A DNA stretch of 64,000 nucleotides from Massilia sp. H6 (GTDB lineage: Bacteria; Pseudomonadota; Gammaproteobacteria; Burkholderiales; Burkholderiaceae_D): positions 1,054,001-1,118,000 of the forward strand of contig NZ_CP103371.1 of the NCBI RefSeq assembly GCF_024802625.1, in the 5' to 3' direction. Positions 27,466 to 37,164 of the stretch are shown piece after piece. A model generated the notes under the pieces. That model saw only the letters and a list, made by a program, of their open reading frames with translations. It had not been told where the DNA came from and made no database searches. Numbering within the stretch: position 1 is the first letter of the stretch; each line of letters starts with the position of its first letter. Position numbers and translations under genes: made by a program.

Positions 27466-29337
27466 ATGACACTGTTAGAGACCATCAACGACCCTGCGGA
27501 CCTGCGCCAGCTTGGCCGGACCCAACTGACCCCGCTCGCGACCGAACTGCGCCAGTTCCTGCTCGACTCGGTGTCCAAGACCGGCGGCCACCTGTCGTCG
27601 AACCTGGGCACGGTGGAACTGACCATCGCGCTGCACTATGTATTTAACACGCCCTACGACCGCATCGTCTGGGACGTGGGCCACCAGACCTATTCGCACA
27701 AGATTCTCACCGGCCGCCGCGAGCGCATGCCGACCTTGCGCCAGCTTAATGGACTGTCGGGCTTCCCGAAGCGCGATGAAAGCGACTACGACACCTTCGG
27801 CACCGCGCACTCGTCGACCTCGATCTCGGCGGCACTGGGCATGGCTACCGCCGCCAAGATCAAGGGCGAGGACCGGCATGCCATCGCCGTGATCGGCGAC
27901 GGCTCCATGACCGCCGGCATGGCCTTCGAGGCGCTCAACAATGGCGGTATCGACGAAGACGTCAACCTGCTGGTGGTCCTGAACGACAACGACATGTCGA
28001 TCTCGCCGCCGGTGGGCGCGCTCAACCGCTACCTGGCGCGCCTGATGAGCGGCCAGTTCTATGCCGCCGCCAAGAACGTCGGTAAAAGCGTGCTGCCCGG
28101 CCCCATGCTCGACCTGGCGCGCAAGATCGAGGAACATGCCAAGGGCATGGTGGTACCGGCCACGATGTTCGAAGAATTCGGCTTCAACTACATCGGCCCG
28201 ATCGACGGCCATGACCTGGAGTCCTTGATCCCGACGCTGGAGAACATCAAGAAGCTCAAGGGCCCGCAGTTCCTGCATGTGGTGACCAAGAAGGGCCAGG
28301 GCTACAAGCTGGCCGAGGCCGAGCCGATCCTGTACCACGGCACCGGCAAGTTCAACCCGCTCGAGGGAATCAAGCCGGCCGGCGCCCCGGGCAAGATCAC
28401 CTACACCGAAGTATTCGGCAACTGGTTGTGCGACATGGCCGCGGCGGACAAGCGGCTGGTCGGCATCACGCCGGCGATGCGCGAAGGCTCGGGCATGGTG
28501 CGCTTCCACCAGCAGTACCCGGAACGCTATTTCGACGTCGGCATCGCCGAGCAGCACTCGGTGACGTTTGCCGGCGGTATCGCCACCGAAGGCATGAAGC
28601 CGGTGGTGGCGATCTACTCCACCTTCCTGCAACGCGCCTACGACCAGCTGATCCACGACGTGGCGCTGCAGAACCTGGACGTGACCTTCGCGCTCGACCG
28701 CGCGGGCCTGGTGGGCGCCGACGGCGCCACCCATGCCGGCAACTACGACCTGGCCTATTTGCGCTGCATTCCGAACATGGTGGTCATGGCCGCATCCGAC
28801 GAGAACGAGTGCCGCCAGATGCTCACCACCGCCTATCACTTCCCCGGCCCGGCCGCGGTGCGCTATCCGCGCGGCGCCGGCATCGGCGCGGCGCTGTCGC
28901 CAGAGCTGACCTCGATCGAGATCGGCAAGGGCCTGGTGGCGCGCCAAGGCAGAAGCGTGGCGATCCTGGCCTTCGGGTCGATGGTGGCGCCAAGCCTGGC
29001 TGCGGGTGCCGAGCTCGATGCCACGGTCGCCAACATGCGCTTCGTGAAACCGCTGGATATCGAACTGGTCAAGCGCCTGGCGCAGGACCACGACTATTTC
29101 GTGACGGTCGAAGAGGGCTGCATCATGGGCGGCGCCGGCAGTGCGGTGGCAGAGGCGCTGGCAGCCGAGGGCTTGCACAAGCCGATGCTGATGCTGGGCT
29201 TGCCCGACAAGTTCATCGACCAGGGCGACCCGGCGGCGCTGCTGGCATCTGTTGGCCTGGATGCCAAGGGCATCGCGGCGTCGATCCGCCAGCGCTTTGC
29301 GGCCGCCGAGCCGCGGCTGGTGGTCAACAACACCTGA
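27466..29337 (+). CDS. dxs: 1-deoxy-D-xylulose-5-phosphate synthase
   Basis: A 623-residue thiamine-diphosphate enzyme that condenses pyruvate and glyceraldehyde 3-phosphate into DXP, the entry to the MEP isoprenoid pathway and a precursor of the thiazole of thiamine. Motifs: [27 protein letters not shown], the ThDP motif [16 protein letters not shown], and in the transketolase pyrimidine domain [15 protein letters not shown]. It both needs thiamine diphosphate and supplies ThiG. Confidence 0.97.
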   Translation: MTLLETINDPADLRQLGRTQLTPLATELRQFLLDSVSKTGGHLSSNLGTVELTIALHYVFNTPYDRIVWDVGHQTYSHKILTGRRERMPTLRQLNGLSGFPKRDESDYDTFGTAHSSTSISAALGMATAAKIKGEDRHAIAVIGDGSMTAGMAFEALNNGGIDEDVNLLVVLNDNDMSISPPVGALNRYLARLMSGQFYAAAKNVGKSVLPGPMLDLARKIEEHAKGMVVPATMFEEFGFNYIGPIDGHDLESLIPTLENIKKLKGPQFLHVVTKKGQGYKLAEAEPILYHGTGKFNPLEGIKPAGAPGKITYTEVFGNWLCDMAAADKRLVGITPAMREGSGMVRFHQQYPERYFDVGIAEQHSVTFAGGIATEGMKPVVAIYSTFLQRAYDQLIHDVALQNLDVTFALDRAGLVGADGATHAGNYDLAYLRCIPNMVVMAASDENECRQMLTTAYHFPGPAAVRYPRGAGIGAALSPELTSIEIGKGLVARQGRSVAILAFGSMVAPSLAAGAELDATVANMRFVKPLDIELVKRLAQDHDYFVTVEEGCIMGGAGSAVAEALAAEGLHKPMLMLGLPDKFIDQGDPAALLASVGLDAKGIAASIRQRFAAAEPRLVVNNT

Positions 29338-29353
29338 CCCGGCCGCACATCGT

Positions 29354-29395
29354 CAGCCCTGGCCTGGACAACAAAATTCGCCCAGGCTAGGGCTG
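29354..29395. terminator. Bidirectional hairpin between dxs and the 2OG oxygenase gene
   Basis: CAGCCCT-G-GCCTGG (29354-29367) pairs with CCAGGC-T-AGGGCTG (29382-29395), a 14-bp stem with one G-T wobble and a 14-base loop. It lies between converging genes, and its right arm includes the TAG stop of the oxygenase gene (29387-29389). Confidence 0.65.
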
Positions 29396-30085
29396 ACCGA
29401 ACAAGGCCTCGGCCCGCTGGTACAAGATCCACGAGGTTGCAATGTATTTGTCGCCACTACGCGCCACATGCCCCTTGTGCGTATGCGTGAATCCCGCCGG
29501 TGCAATGACCAGGCGGCCCTTGCGGGCCTCGACCTTGCGCCCCTGGTACAAGAACTCGGTCTCGCCGCCATCGTCGACATCGTTCAGGTAGAACTGCCAT
29601 AGCAGCACCCGGTGCAGCGTCTCGCAGCTGGCGTTTTGCGGGTAGATCTCGGAATGCCAGTGGTGGTAGCCGCCCGAATCCTTCATGTATTTCTGCAGGT
29701 TGATATGCCCGCAGCGGTAGATCGACTGCAGCAGCTCGACCACGTTGGGCGAGCCGAATTTGTCGAAATTATCCAGCGACAGCGTCACCGCCTCGCCGGT
29801 TTCCGGATGCGCCACCGCCGGCGACAGCGCGCCGATCAGGAGCATGCGGTACTTGTCCATGTAGCTGGCCAGGTGCCTGGCCATGGCGCCGGTGAGCATG
29901 GCGCCGACGTCGTTCCATTCGGGGTGCGCATTGATGGTCAGGTCGTAGCTGTCTTTCTTGCTCACGTCGACCCCGTTGCCGGTGCGCCCGCGCGCCACCT
30001 TGCTGCTAGCGTCGAACCGCGCGCGGATCGCATCGCACTGCTGCGCAGTGAGGGCGTTGTCGTAGATGCCGATGAAGTCGTCCAT
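29387..30085 (-). CDS. 2-oxoglutarate/Fe(II)-dependent oxygenase family protein
   Basis: A 232-residue protein of the prolyl-4-hydroxylase-like 2OG-Fe(II) group. The proposed iron site is GGYHHWHSEIYPQ (near residue 140) with the distal His in AGFTHTHKGH, and Gly-Glu-Thr-Glu (DDGGETEFLY) on the core strand. The acidic ligand position reads HSE rather than the usual HxD. The downstream part ARKGRLVIAPAGFTHTHKG is typical. Substrate unknown. It follows the adenosyltransferase gene by 9 bases on the same strand. Confidence 0.8.
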   Translation of the reverse strand: MDDFIGIYDNALTAQQCDAIRARFDASSKVARGRTGNGVDVSKKDSYDLTINAHPEWNDVGAMLTGAMARHLASYMDKYRMLLIGALSPAVAHPETGEAVTLSLDNFDKFGSPNVVELLQSIYRCGHINLQKYMKDSGGYHHWHSEIYPQNASCETLHRVLLWQFYLNDVDDGGETEFLYQGRKVEARKGRLVIAPAGFTHTHKGHVARSGDKYIATSWILYQRAEALFGQP

Positions 30086-30094
30086 GCGCCGTCC

Positions 30095-30649
30095 TTAACC
30101 GCGCTTGCGTTCGTGCTGCCACAGCACGTCGCTGCCGCCCGCATGCCGGTTCAGCACGCGCGCCAGCACGAACATCAGGTCCGACAGGCGGTTGACGTAT
30201 TGGCGCGGGTGCGGGCGAATGCTTTCGGCATGCGACAGCGCCACGATGCTGCGCTCGGCGCGGCGGCACACGGTACGGCACACGTGGGCCGTCGATGCCG
30301 CGCGCGAGCCGGCCGGCAGGATGAATTCCTTGAGCACCGGCAGGTCGGCGTTGTATTTCTCCAGCAGGCCGTCCAGGCGCGCCACGTGGTCGTCCTTGAT
30401 CAGCTCGAAGCCGGGAATGCATAGCTCGCCCCCCAGGTCGAACAGGTCGTGCTGGATCGTGACCAGTTCTTCACGCAGGTCGCCCGGCATGTCTTCGCAC
30501 AGCAGCAGGCCGACGAACGAGTTGAGCTCGTCGACCTCGCCCAGGCAGTCGATGCGCGCGCTGTCCTTCTGGGTGCGGCTGCCGTCGCCCAGGCCAGTGC
30601 TGCCGTCGTCGCCGGTGCGGGTGGAGATCTTCGAGAGTCTGTTGCCCAT
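30095..30649 (-). CDS. Cob(I)alamin adenosyltransferase, PduO type
   Basis: A 184-residue cytoplasmic enzyme that transfers the adenosyl group of ATP to cob(I)alamin, making coenzyme B12. The N-terminal ATP-binding motif KISTRTGDDGSTGLGDGSR and the signature VCRRAERSIVAL ... YVNRLSDLMFVLARVLN are intact. It is the MMAB/PduO family rather than CobA. Probably the first gene of a two-gene unit with the oxygenase. Confidence 0.93.
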   Translation of the reverse strand: MGNRLSKISTRTGDDGSTGLGDGSRTQKDSARIDCLGEVDELNSFVGLLLCEDMPGDLREELVTIQHDLFDLGGELCIPGFELIKDDHVARLDGLLEKYNADLPVLKEFILPAGSRAASTAHVCRTVCRRAERSIVALSHAESIRPHPRQYVNRLSDLMFVLARVLNRHAGGSDVLWQHERKRG

Positions 30650-30729
30650 GATGGTGCCTTATGCAAGATAGTAGAAAAACGATAGGGCGAGGATACGACA
30701 AAACACGGCAAGTGTGCTTAAATCAAAGC

Positions 30730-32223
30730 ATGTCAGCGCCCATGCCCATTCCCACCTCCCAACTGCCTGAGCGGCGCCGCCAGGTCGTCGCCGCGCTGCG
30801 CGCACGCCTGCCCGAACGCTGCGTGCTGTCCGACCCCGAAGACACGCGTCCCTACGAATGCGACGGCCTGGCCGCCTACCGCCAGCTGCCCATGATCGTG
30901 ACGCTGCCCGACAGCGAAGAACAGGTGCTGGCGATCCTGGATGTGTGCCGCGAACTCGGGGTGCCGATCGTGCCGCGCGGCGCCGGTACCGGCCTGTCGG
31001 GCGGCGCGCTGCCAATCGCGCACGGCGTGGTGCTCTCCACCGCGCGCATGAACCGCATCGCGCGGGTAGATGCCTACGCGCGCACCGCCGTGGTGCAGCC
31101 GGGCGTGCGCAACCTGGCGATCTCCGAGGCGGCCGCGCAGTTCGGCCTGTATTACGCACCCGACCCGTCCTCGCAGATCGCCTGCACCATCGGCGGCAAC
31201 GTGGCCGAGAACTCGGGGGGCGTGCACTGCCTTAAATATGGCCTGACGATCCACAACGTGCTGCGCGTGCGGGTGGCCACCATCGATGGCGAGATCATCG
31301 AGCTGGGCAGCGAAGCGCTGGACGCGCCGGGGCTGGACCTGCTGGCGGTGTTCATCGGTTCCGAAGGCATGCTCGGCATCGTCACCGAGGTCACCGTCAA
31401 GCTGGTGCCCAAGCCGTCCGTGGCCCAGGTCATCATGGCCTCGTTCGGCGACGTGCTCACCGCCGGCAACGCGGTGGCCAATGTCATTGCCGCCGGCATC
31501 ATCCCGGCCGGGCTCGAAATGATGGACCGCACCTCGGTGCGCATGGTCGAGCCGTTCGTCCAGGCCGGCTACGATCTCGACGCCGCCGCCATCTTGCTGT
31601 GCGAAGCCGATGGCACGGTGCTCGAGGTGGCCGAGGAAATCGCGCGCATGCAGGCTGTGTTCGAGGGCGCCGGCGCCACCGCCATCACGGTGTCGCAATC
31701 CGAGCCCGATCGTCTGCGCTTCTGGTCGGGCCGCAAGAACGCCTTCCCGGCCGCGGGGCGTATTTCGCCCGACTATTACTGCATGGACGGCACCATCCCG
31801 CGCAAGAAGCTGGCCCAGGTATTGAAAGCGATCGAGGCCATGGAAACGACCTTCGGGCTGCGCTGCGCCAACGTGTTCCATGCGGGCGACGGCAACATGC
31901 ATCCCTTGATCCTGTTCGATGCCAACCAGCCGGGAGAATTCGACCGCGCCGAAGCCTTTGGCGCCGCGATCCTTGCGCTGTGCGTCGAAGTGGGCGGCAC
32001 CATTACCGGCGAACATGGCGTGGGCATGGAAAAAATCAACTCCATGTGCGTGCAGTTCAAGCGCCAGGAGCTCGATGCGTTCTTCGCGGTCAAGCGCGCT
32101 TTTGATGCGCCAATGCTGCTCAACCCCGACAAGGCGATCCCGACGCTGCAGCGCTGCGCCGAATTCGGCAAGCTGCACGTGCATGGCGGCGCCATGCCTT
32201 TCCCCGACCTTCCGCGCTTCTAG
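30730..32223 (+). CDS. glcD: Glycolate oxidase subunit GlcD (FAD-linked)
   Basis: A 497-residue flavoprotein that oxidises glycolate to glyoxylate as part of the membrane-associated GlcDEF complex. The FAD-binding PCMH domain has PRGAGTGLSGGALP and CTIGGNVAENSGGVHCLKYG. The C-terminal domain has FHAGDGNMHPLILFD and TGEHGVGMEK. Starts at 30730 or 30742 are both possible; neither has a strong ribosome binding site. The tight glcD-glcE-glcF order (4-base gap, then a 1-base overlap) confirms the operon. Confidence 0.94.
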   Translation: MSAPMPIPTSQLPERRRQVVAALRARLPERCVLSDPEDTRPYECDGLAAYRQLPMIVTLPDSEEQVLAILDVCRELGVPIVPRGAGTGLSGGALPIAHGVVLSTARMNRIARVDAYARTAVVQPGVRNLAISEAAAQFGLYYAPDPSSQIACTIGGNVAENSGGVHCLKYGLTIHNVLRVRVATIDGEIIELGSEALDAPGLDLLAVFIGSEGMLGIVTEVTVKLVPKPSVAQVIMASFGDVLTAGNAVANVIAAGIIPAGLEMMDRTSVRMVEPFVQAGYDLDAAAILLCEADGTVLEVAEEIARMQAVFEGAGATAITVSQSEPDRLRFWSGRKNAFPAAGRISPDYYCMDGTIPRKKLAQVLKAIEAMETTFGLRCANVFHAGDGNMHPLILFDANQPGEFDRAEAFGAAILALCVEVGGTITGEHGVGMEKINSMCVQFKRQELDAFFAVKRAFDAPMLLNPDKAIPTLQRCAEFGKLHVHGGAMPFPDLPRF

Positions 32224-32227
32224 AACC

Positions 32228-33274
32228 ATGCCATCCATCGACTATTTTCAGGAACGGGTACAGGCGGCGGCCGCCGACAAGAAGCCGCTGCGCATTCGTG
32301 GCGGCGGCACTAAGGACTGGTACGGCCAGCGCTTTGATGGCGAGATCCTCGACACGCGCGGCTACAGCGGCATTGTCGACTACGAGCCGACCGAACTGGT
32401 GATCACGGCGCGCTGCGGCACGCCGCTGGCCGAGATCGAGGCGCGGCTGGCCGAGCGCCAGCAGATGCTGGCCTTCGAGCCGCCGCATTTCGGGCCGGGC
32501 GCCACCCTGGGCGGCGCCATCGCCGCCGGCCTGGCCGGCCCGCGCCGCGCCAGCAGCGGTGGCGTGCGCGATTTCGTGCTGGGCGCCAAGCTCCTCGATG
32601 GCAAGGGCGAGGTGCTCAATTTTGGTGGCCAGGTCATGAAGAACGTGGCCGGCTACGATGTCTCGCGCCTGCTGGCCGGTTCGCTGGGCACGCTCGGCCT
32701 GCTGCTGGAAGTGTCGGTGAAAGTGCTGCCCAGGCCGGTTGCCCAAACCACGCTGCGGATCGCCATCGGCGAGGTCGACGCGATCCGCATGCTCAATCAA
32801 TGGGGTGGCCAGCCGCTGCCGGTTTCCGGCAGTTGCTGGTACCAGGATTGCCTGTGGGTGCGCCTGGCGGGCGCGGGGGCGGCGGTGGACGCGGCCGTGC
32901 ATGGCATCGGCGGCGACTTCGTGCAAGACTGCGATGCGTTCTGGGCCAGCGTGCGCGACCAGCGGCATGGGTTCTTCGCCGGCGAGGAAGCCTTGTGGCG
33001 GCTGTCGGTGCCGTCGACCACGGGCGCGCTTGTCCTGGGCGGGGAGCAATTGATCGAATGGGGCGGAGCCCAGCGCTGGCTGCGCACCGGGCTCGATGCC
33101 GCCACCATCCGCAGCACCGTGTCAGCCATTGGCGGCCACGCTACGCTGTTTCGCGGTGGCGACAAAGCCTGCGGCGTGTTCCAGCCGCTGCAGCCGGGTA
33201 TTGCCCGCATCCACCAACGCCTGAAGGCGTCCTTCGATCCAGCCAACGTGTTCAACCCGGGACGAATGTACTAA
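32228..33274 (+). CDS. glcE: Glycolate oxidase subunit GlcE
   Basis: A 348-residue second FAD-binding subunit of glycolate oxidase, shorter than GlcD. It has LRIRGGGTKDWYG at the N-terminus, FGPGATLGGAIAAGLAGPRRASSG in the flavin pocket and the GlcE-typical end FDPANVFNPGRMY. Both GlcD and GlcE are needed for activity in E. coli. It shares its stop base with the glcF start (TAATG). Confidence 0.94.
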   Translation: MPSIDYFQERVQAAAADKKPLRIRGGGTKDWYGQRFDGEILDTRGYSGIVDYEPTELVITARCGTPLAEIEARLAERQQMLAFEPPHFGPGATLGGAIAAGLAGPRRASSGGVRDFVLGAKLLDGKGEVLNFGGQVMKNVAGYDVSRLLAGSLGTLGLLLEVSVKVLPRPVAQTTLRIAIGEVDAIRMLNQWGGQPLPVSGSCWYQDCLWVRLAGAGAAVDAAVHGIGGDFVQDCDAFWASVRDQRHGFFAGEEALWRLSVPSTTGALVLGGEQLIEWGGAQRWLRTGLDAATIRSTVSAIGGHATLFRGGDKACGVFQPLQPGIARIHQRLKASFDPANVFNPGRMY

Positions 33275-34548
33275 TGCAAACCAACCTGGCCGACTTCATC
33301 AAGGGCACCGCCGACGGCATTGAAGCCGAAGCGATCCTGCGCGCCTGCGTGCACTGCGGTTTTTGCACCGCCACCTGCCCGACCTACCAGTTGCTGGGCG
33401 ACGAACTCGATGGCCCGCGCGGGCGCATCTACCTGATCAAGCAAGTGCTCGAAGGCGCGCAGCCTACCCGCAAGACCCAGCTGCACCTGGACCGCTGCCT
33501 CACCTGCCGCAATTGCGAAACCACCTGCCCGTCGGGCGTGAAATATGGCCGCCTGGTCGACATCGGCCGCCGCGTGGTCGACCAGCAGGTGCCGCGCCCA
33601 TTGGGCGAGCGCATCAAGCGCTCCACGCTCAAGCAGCTGCTGCCGCGCAGCGCGCTGTTCACACCCGCGTTCAGGGCAGGGCAGGCGCTGCGCCCGCTAC
33701 TGTCGACTACGCTGCAAGACAAGCTGCAGCCGGCGCGCCAGGCCGGCGCCTGGCCGGATTTTTCCGTTAATCGCGGGCACGCGCGCAAGATGCTGGTGCT
33801 CGACGGCTGCGTGCAGCCGGCGATGGCGCCGAACATCAATGCCGCGGCGGCGCGGGTGCTCGATGCGCTTGGCGTCCAGCTGATGGTAGCCCCCAGGGCC
33901 GGCTGCTGCGGCGCGGTGCGCTACCACCTGAATGACCAGGCGGCGGGCCTGGACGACATGCGCCGCAACATCGATGCCTGGTGGCCCTATGTGGAACAAG
34001 AACAGGTCGAGGCCATCGTCATGACCGCGTCCGGCTGCGGCGTCACGGTGAAAGAATACGGCCACCTGCTGGCGCACGATCCGGCCTATGCCGCCAAGGC
34101 CGGGCGCATCGCCATGCTCACGCGCGACCTGTCCGAGATCCTGCCCGAGTTCGAAGAAGAATTGGCCGCGAAGCTGCAAGGCAGGATCACCACGCGCGTA
34201 GCCTGGCATCCGCCATGCACGCTGCAGCATGGCCAGCAAATCCGCGGCAAGGTAGAGGGCCTGCTGCGCGCCGCCGGCGTCGACGTGCGCCTGTGTGCCG
34301 ACAGCCACCTGTGCTGCGGCTCGGCCGGCACCTATTCGGTGCTGCATCCGGAGATCGCGCACGCACTGCGCGAGCGCAAGCTGGCCAACCTGGCGGCGAC
34401 CGGCGCCGACGAAATCGTCTCGGCCAACATCGGCTGCCTGAGCCACCTGCAATCGGGGACGCAGACGCCGGTGACCCACTGGATCGAGCTGATCGACCGG
34501 GCGCTGGCCCCGCAAGAGGCCAGCGCCCGAGGCACTAGCGGGGCTTAG
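33274..34548 (+). CDS. glcF: Glycolate oxidase iron-sulfur subunit GlcF
   Basis: A 424-residue membrane-associated electron-transfer subunit. Two ferredoxin-type [4Fe-4S] motifs are CVHCGFCTATCP and CLTCRNCETTCP (near residues 26 and 77). Two CCG domains follow (APRAGCCGAVRYH and DSHLCCGSAGTY). It passes electrons from the flavin subunits to quinone. It ends the glcDEF operon and overlaps the convergent receptor gene by 4 bases. Confidence 0.95.
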   Translation: MQTNLADFIKGTADGIEAEAILRACVHCGFCTATCPTYQLLGDELDGPRGRIYLIKQVLEGAQPTRKTQLHLDRCLTCRNCETTCPSGVKYGRLVDIGRRVVDQQVPRPLGERIKRSTLKQLLPRSALFTPAFRAGQALRPLLSTTLQDKLQPARQAGAWPDFSVNRGHARKMLVLDGCVQPAMAPNINAAAARVLDALGVQLMVAPRAGCCGAVRYHLNDQAAGLDDMRRNIDAWWPYVEQEQVEAIVMTASGCGVTVKEYGHLLAHDPAYAAKAGRIAMLTRDLSEILPEFEEELAAKLQGRITTRVAWHPPCTLQHGQQIRGKVEGLLRAAGVDVRLCADSHLCCGSAGTYSVLHPEIAHALRERKLANLAATGADEIVSANIGCLSHLQSGTQTPVTHWIELIDRALAPQEASARGTSGA

Positions 34549-36641
34549 AAGCCCGCGTGGAGCGACAGTTTCACGCTGCGTGGTGCGCCTGGCGTGATGT
34601 TGTTGTCGTTGTGCGCCGACGCGTAGTACTTCTTGTCGAACAGATTCTCGACGTTGAGCTGCAGGCGCAGCTGCTTGTCGATGCGGTAGTACAAGGCGCC
34701 GTCGACCCGGGTGAACGATGGCAGCATCGTGGTGTTGGTGGTCGACGTGTACAGGCTGTCGCGGTACACCACGCCCAGTCCCACGCCCCACTGCTGGTTG
34801 AGGTTGTAACGGTTCCAGAGCGAGAACGTGTGTTTCGGGACCATTGCCAGCTTGGCGCCGGAACGCACAGTCGCGGACTGGTTGGCGGTCAGTTCGGCGT
34901 CCTGGTAGGCATAGCCGCCCATCACGTTCCACGATGGCGTCAGCTGGCCGGCCAGCTCCAGTTCCAGGCCACGGGTGGTCTGGCCATCGACCAGGATGCT
35001 GGTGCCGGTCACGGGGCCGGGCACGACCACGTTGGTACGGTCCAGCTTGTAGACCGCCGCACTGGCCGACAGCGACTGGTGGAGGTCCCACTTGACGCCG
35101 ATTTCGGTGTTGTCGAACTGTTCCGGTTCAAACGCGCGATTACTTGCCGTCAGCGAGGTCAGCTGGTCGCCGGCACGCGGAACATAGGCCCGGCTGACGC
35201 TCGCGTACACGGACATGGCCTCGAGCGGCTTATAAATCAGACCGGCGCGGGGGGAGAACGGCGTATCGGTCACCTTGAAGGCGCCATTGCTCCCTGCCAG
35301 GCGGTTGCGGAAATCGACGCTGAAACGGTCGTGGCGCAAGCCTGCCACCACATGCCACTGCGGCGACAGTTCGATATGGTCTTGCAAATACACCGAGGTG
35401 ATATTGGCAACGCTATGGTTGCTCGTGGTCGGCGCCGGGAACGCCACCGTGGCCGTATAGCGTGGGTCGGTGGCTGCCACCGATGGGCTGGCGGCCGGGA
35501 AGACGCCGGCGCGCCGCACGTTGTCGGTTTCCTGGCGGCCCAATTCCAGGCCGGCGGCCAGCTTGTGCCGTACGCTGCCGGTAGAGATCGTGTAGTTCAG
35601 GTCGGTCTGGTTGAACCGGTTGCGGCGCTGCGTAGCGTCGTGGTAGGCACCAATGCCCAGGCGGCCCGTCGTTGGGCTAACAGAGCTGTTGGCATACACA
35701 TTCTGGTAGAACTTGTCGTAGTCGGCGAAGCGGGTGCGGTTACGCAATACCAGGCCATTGGCGAAACCATGCTCGAGATAGGCGGTCAAGGCGTCGACGC
35801 GAACGGCGGTCGGGCTTTGTTCGGCGTTGCCGAAGAAGGTGGACACGTCGGTCTCGAACGGGCGTCCGTTAAACGAAGGAATGCCACGGTCGGCGATGCG
35901 GTCGTCGCGGAAATGCTCGTAGCCGACACTGACGCTGGTGTTGGCCCCGGCCTGCCAGGTCATCACCGGATTGATGCCCTTGCGCTCGATCTCCACCCCA
36001 TTGCGGTAGCTGTCCGATTGCTCGGCCATGGCGTTGATGCGCAGTGCCACGTTGGCATTGACCTGGTCTCCCAGGTCGACGGCGACCCGTTTGTGGTCGT
36101 GCGAGCCGACCGTCACGACTGCTTCGCGAATCCGTTCCCCACCAGCCTGCTTGCTGGTCCGGTTGATCACGCCGCCCGAACCGCCCCGGCCGAAGATCAT
36201 GGCGTTGGCGCCCTTGACCGCCTCGACCCGCTCGATATTGTAGAAGTCCCGGTAATACTGGACATCATCCCGAATACCATCGATATAGAAGTCGCCGGTC
36301 GAGGCGTTGCCACGGAAAACCGCCGCATCGCGGTTGCCTTCGCCCTGCGCGGTCACGATGCCGGGGACGTAACGGATGGCGTCGGCAATGCTTTGCATGG
36401 CTTGGTCGTCCATCAGTTGCCGGGTAATCACGGTCACGGCCTGCGGAACGTCAAGCAGGGGCGCATCGCTCTTTAATGCCTGCACCGGCCGGTTGTCGAC
36501 ATAGCTCGATTCGAACGGTGCGGTAACTTGCACTTTGGGAATGACTCGGCTTTCATCATCGGCATAGCCGACACTGGAAATGAGGGTACCGGCAACTGCA
36601 AGCGCGATGCGCGAGGGGGAAAGCGTGAACGACTTGGGCAT
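34545..36641 (-). CDS. TonB-dependent siderophore receptor
   Basis: A 698-residue outer-membrane receptor of the ferrichrome/hydroxamate-receptor type. Signal peptide IALAVAGTLISSVGYA; plug domain with LLDVPQAVTVITRQLMDDQ, RYVPGIVTAQGEGNRDAAVFRGN and the TonB-side segment; 22-stranded barrel ending in SLHAGF. An in-frame ATG at 36677 lies inside the Fur box, so I prefer 36641, although neither has a clear ribosome binding site. No siderophore synthesis genes are nearby, so it probably imports a foreign siderophore. Confidence 0.9.
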   Translation of the reverse strand: MPKSFTLSPSRIALAVAGTLISSVGYADDESRVIPKVQVTAPFESSYVDNRPVQALKSDAPLLDVPQAVTVITRQLMDDQAMQSIADAIRYVPGIVTAQGEGNRDAAVFRGNASTGDFYIDGIRDDVQYYRDFYNIERVEAVKGANAMIFGRGGSGGVINRTSKQAGGERIREAVVTVGSHDHKRVAVDLGDQVNANVALRINAMAEQSDSYRNGVEIERKGINPVMTWQAGANTSVSVGYEHFRDDRIADRGIPSFNGRPFETDVSTFFGNAEQSPTAVRVDALTAYLEHGFANGLVLRNRTRFADYDKFYQNVYANSSVSPTTGRLGIGAYHDATQRRNRFNQTDLNYTISTGSVRHKLAAGLELGRQETDNVRRAGVFPAASPSVAATDPRYTATVAFPAPTTSNHSVANITSVYLQDHIELSPQWHVVAGLRHDRFSVDFRNRLAGSNGAFKVTDTPFSPRAGLIYKPLEAMSVYASVSRAYVPRAGDQLTSLTASNRAFEPEQFDNTEIGVKWDLHQSLSASAAVYKLDRTNVVVPGPVTGTSILVDGQTTRGLELELAGQLTPSWNVMGGYAYQDAELTANQSATVRSGAKLAMVPKHTFSLWNRYNLNQQWGVGLGVVYRDSLYTSTTNTTMLPSFTRVDGALYYRIDKQLRLQLNVENLFDKKYYASAHNDNNITPGAPRSVKLSLHAGF

Positions 36642-36652
36642 GGTTTTTATTT

Positions 36653-36679
36653 GAATGAGAATGATAACAATTCTCATTC
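36653..36679. promoter_or_regulatory. Fur box
   Basis: GAATGAGAA (36653-36661) and TTCTCATTC (36671-36679) are perfect 9-base arms around TGATAACAA, giving an almost canonical Fur operator (three to four NAT-type repeats). It is 12 bases from the receptor start codon, so iron-loaded Fur would block transcription or elongation of the receptor gene. Confidence 0.85.
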
Positions 36680-36822
36680 TATTTCAAGATGGCGTCTTTA
36701 TGCAAGTTGAAAACGAGCGTCGCAGCCGCACTGGCAGCCGCAGTGGCCAGCATGTTGGTGTACTCAGGATAGGCACGCTTCGCCTATACTGGCCGCTGGT
36801 CTGCATCTTCAGAAAGTTGATT

Positions 36823-37137
36823 GTGAGTTTCGTGTTTCAGCTCGTCCGTGACGACGAAGGCTTGCCACCCATGGTGGTGTTCGAAGACTCTGCCACGCCC
36901 GGCTTCGTGCCGGTGTGGGAGGCGGTCGGCGTCTACGACGCGCTCTACAACAGCGACGGCCAGCGCGCCCGTGTGGTCTCGCGCGCCATTGCCCACGGGC
37001 TTGACCGCTTGCTGGCCGATGCCACGCTGGCCGGGCTCATGCCACCCGGCCTGTCGGCTGCGGTCGCCGTGCGCTTCCTGGAAAACGTCAACCGCGCCTG
37101 CGTCACGCACGGCGCTGCCTGGATCCAGACCCGCTGA
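36823..37137 (+). CDS. Hypothetical protein
   Basis: A 104-residue soluble protein from a GTG at 36823 with AGAAAG just upstream; an ATG at 36700 in the same frame would add a low-complexity basic stretch. I do not recognise the family. The sequence is acidic at the N-terminus (LVRDDEGLPPMVVFEDS) and helix-rich afterwards (RAIAHGLDRLLADATLAGL, AVAVRFLENVNRACV). It is divergent from the Fur-controlled receptor and upstream of the convergent glutathione peroxidase gene. Confidence 0.6.
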   Translation: MSFVFQLVRDDEGLPPMVVFEDSATPGFVPVWEAVGVYDALYNSDGQRARVVSRAIAHGLDRLLADATLAGLMPPGLSAAVAVRFLENVNRACVTHGAAWIQTR

Positions 37138-37164
37138 TCGTTCTTGCCCTGGCGGCGATCGGCC

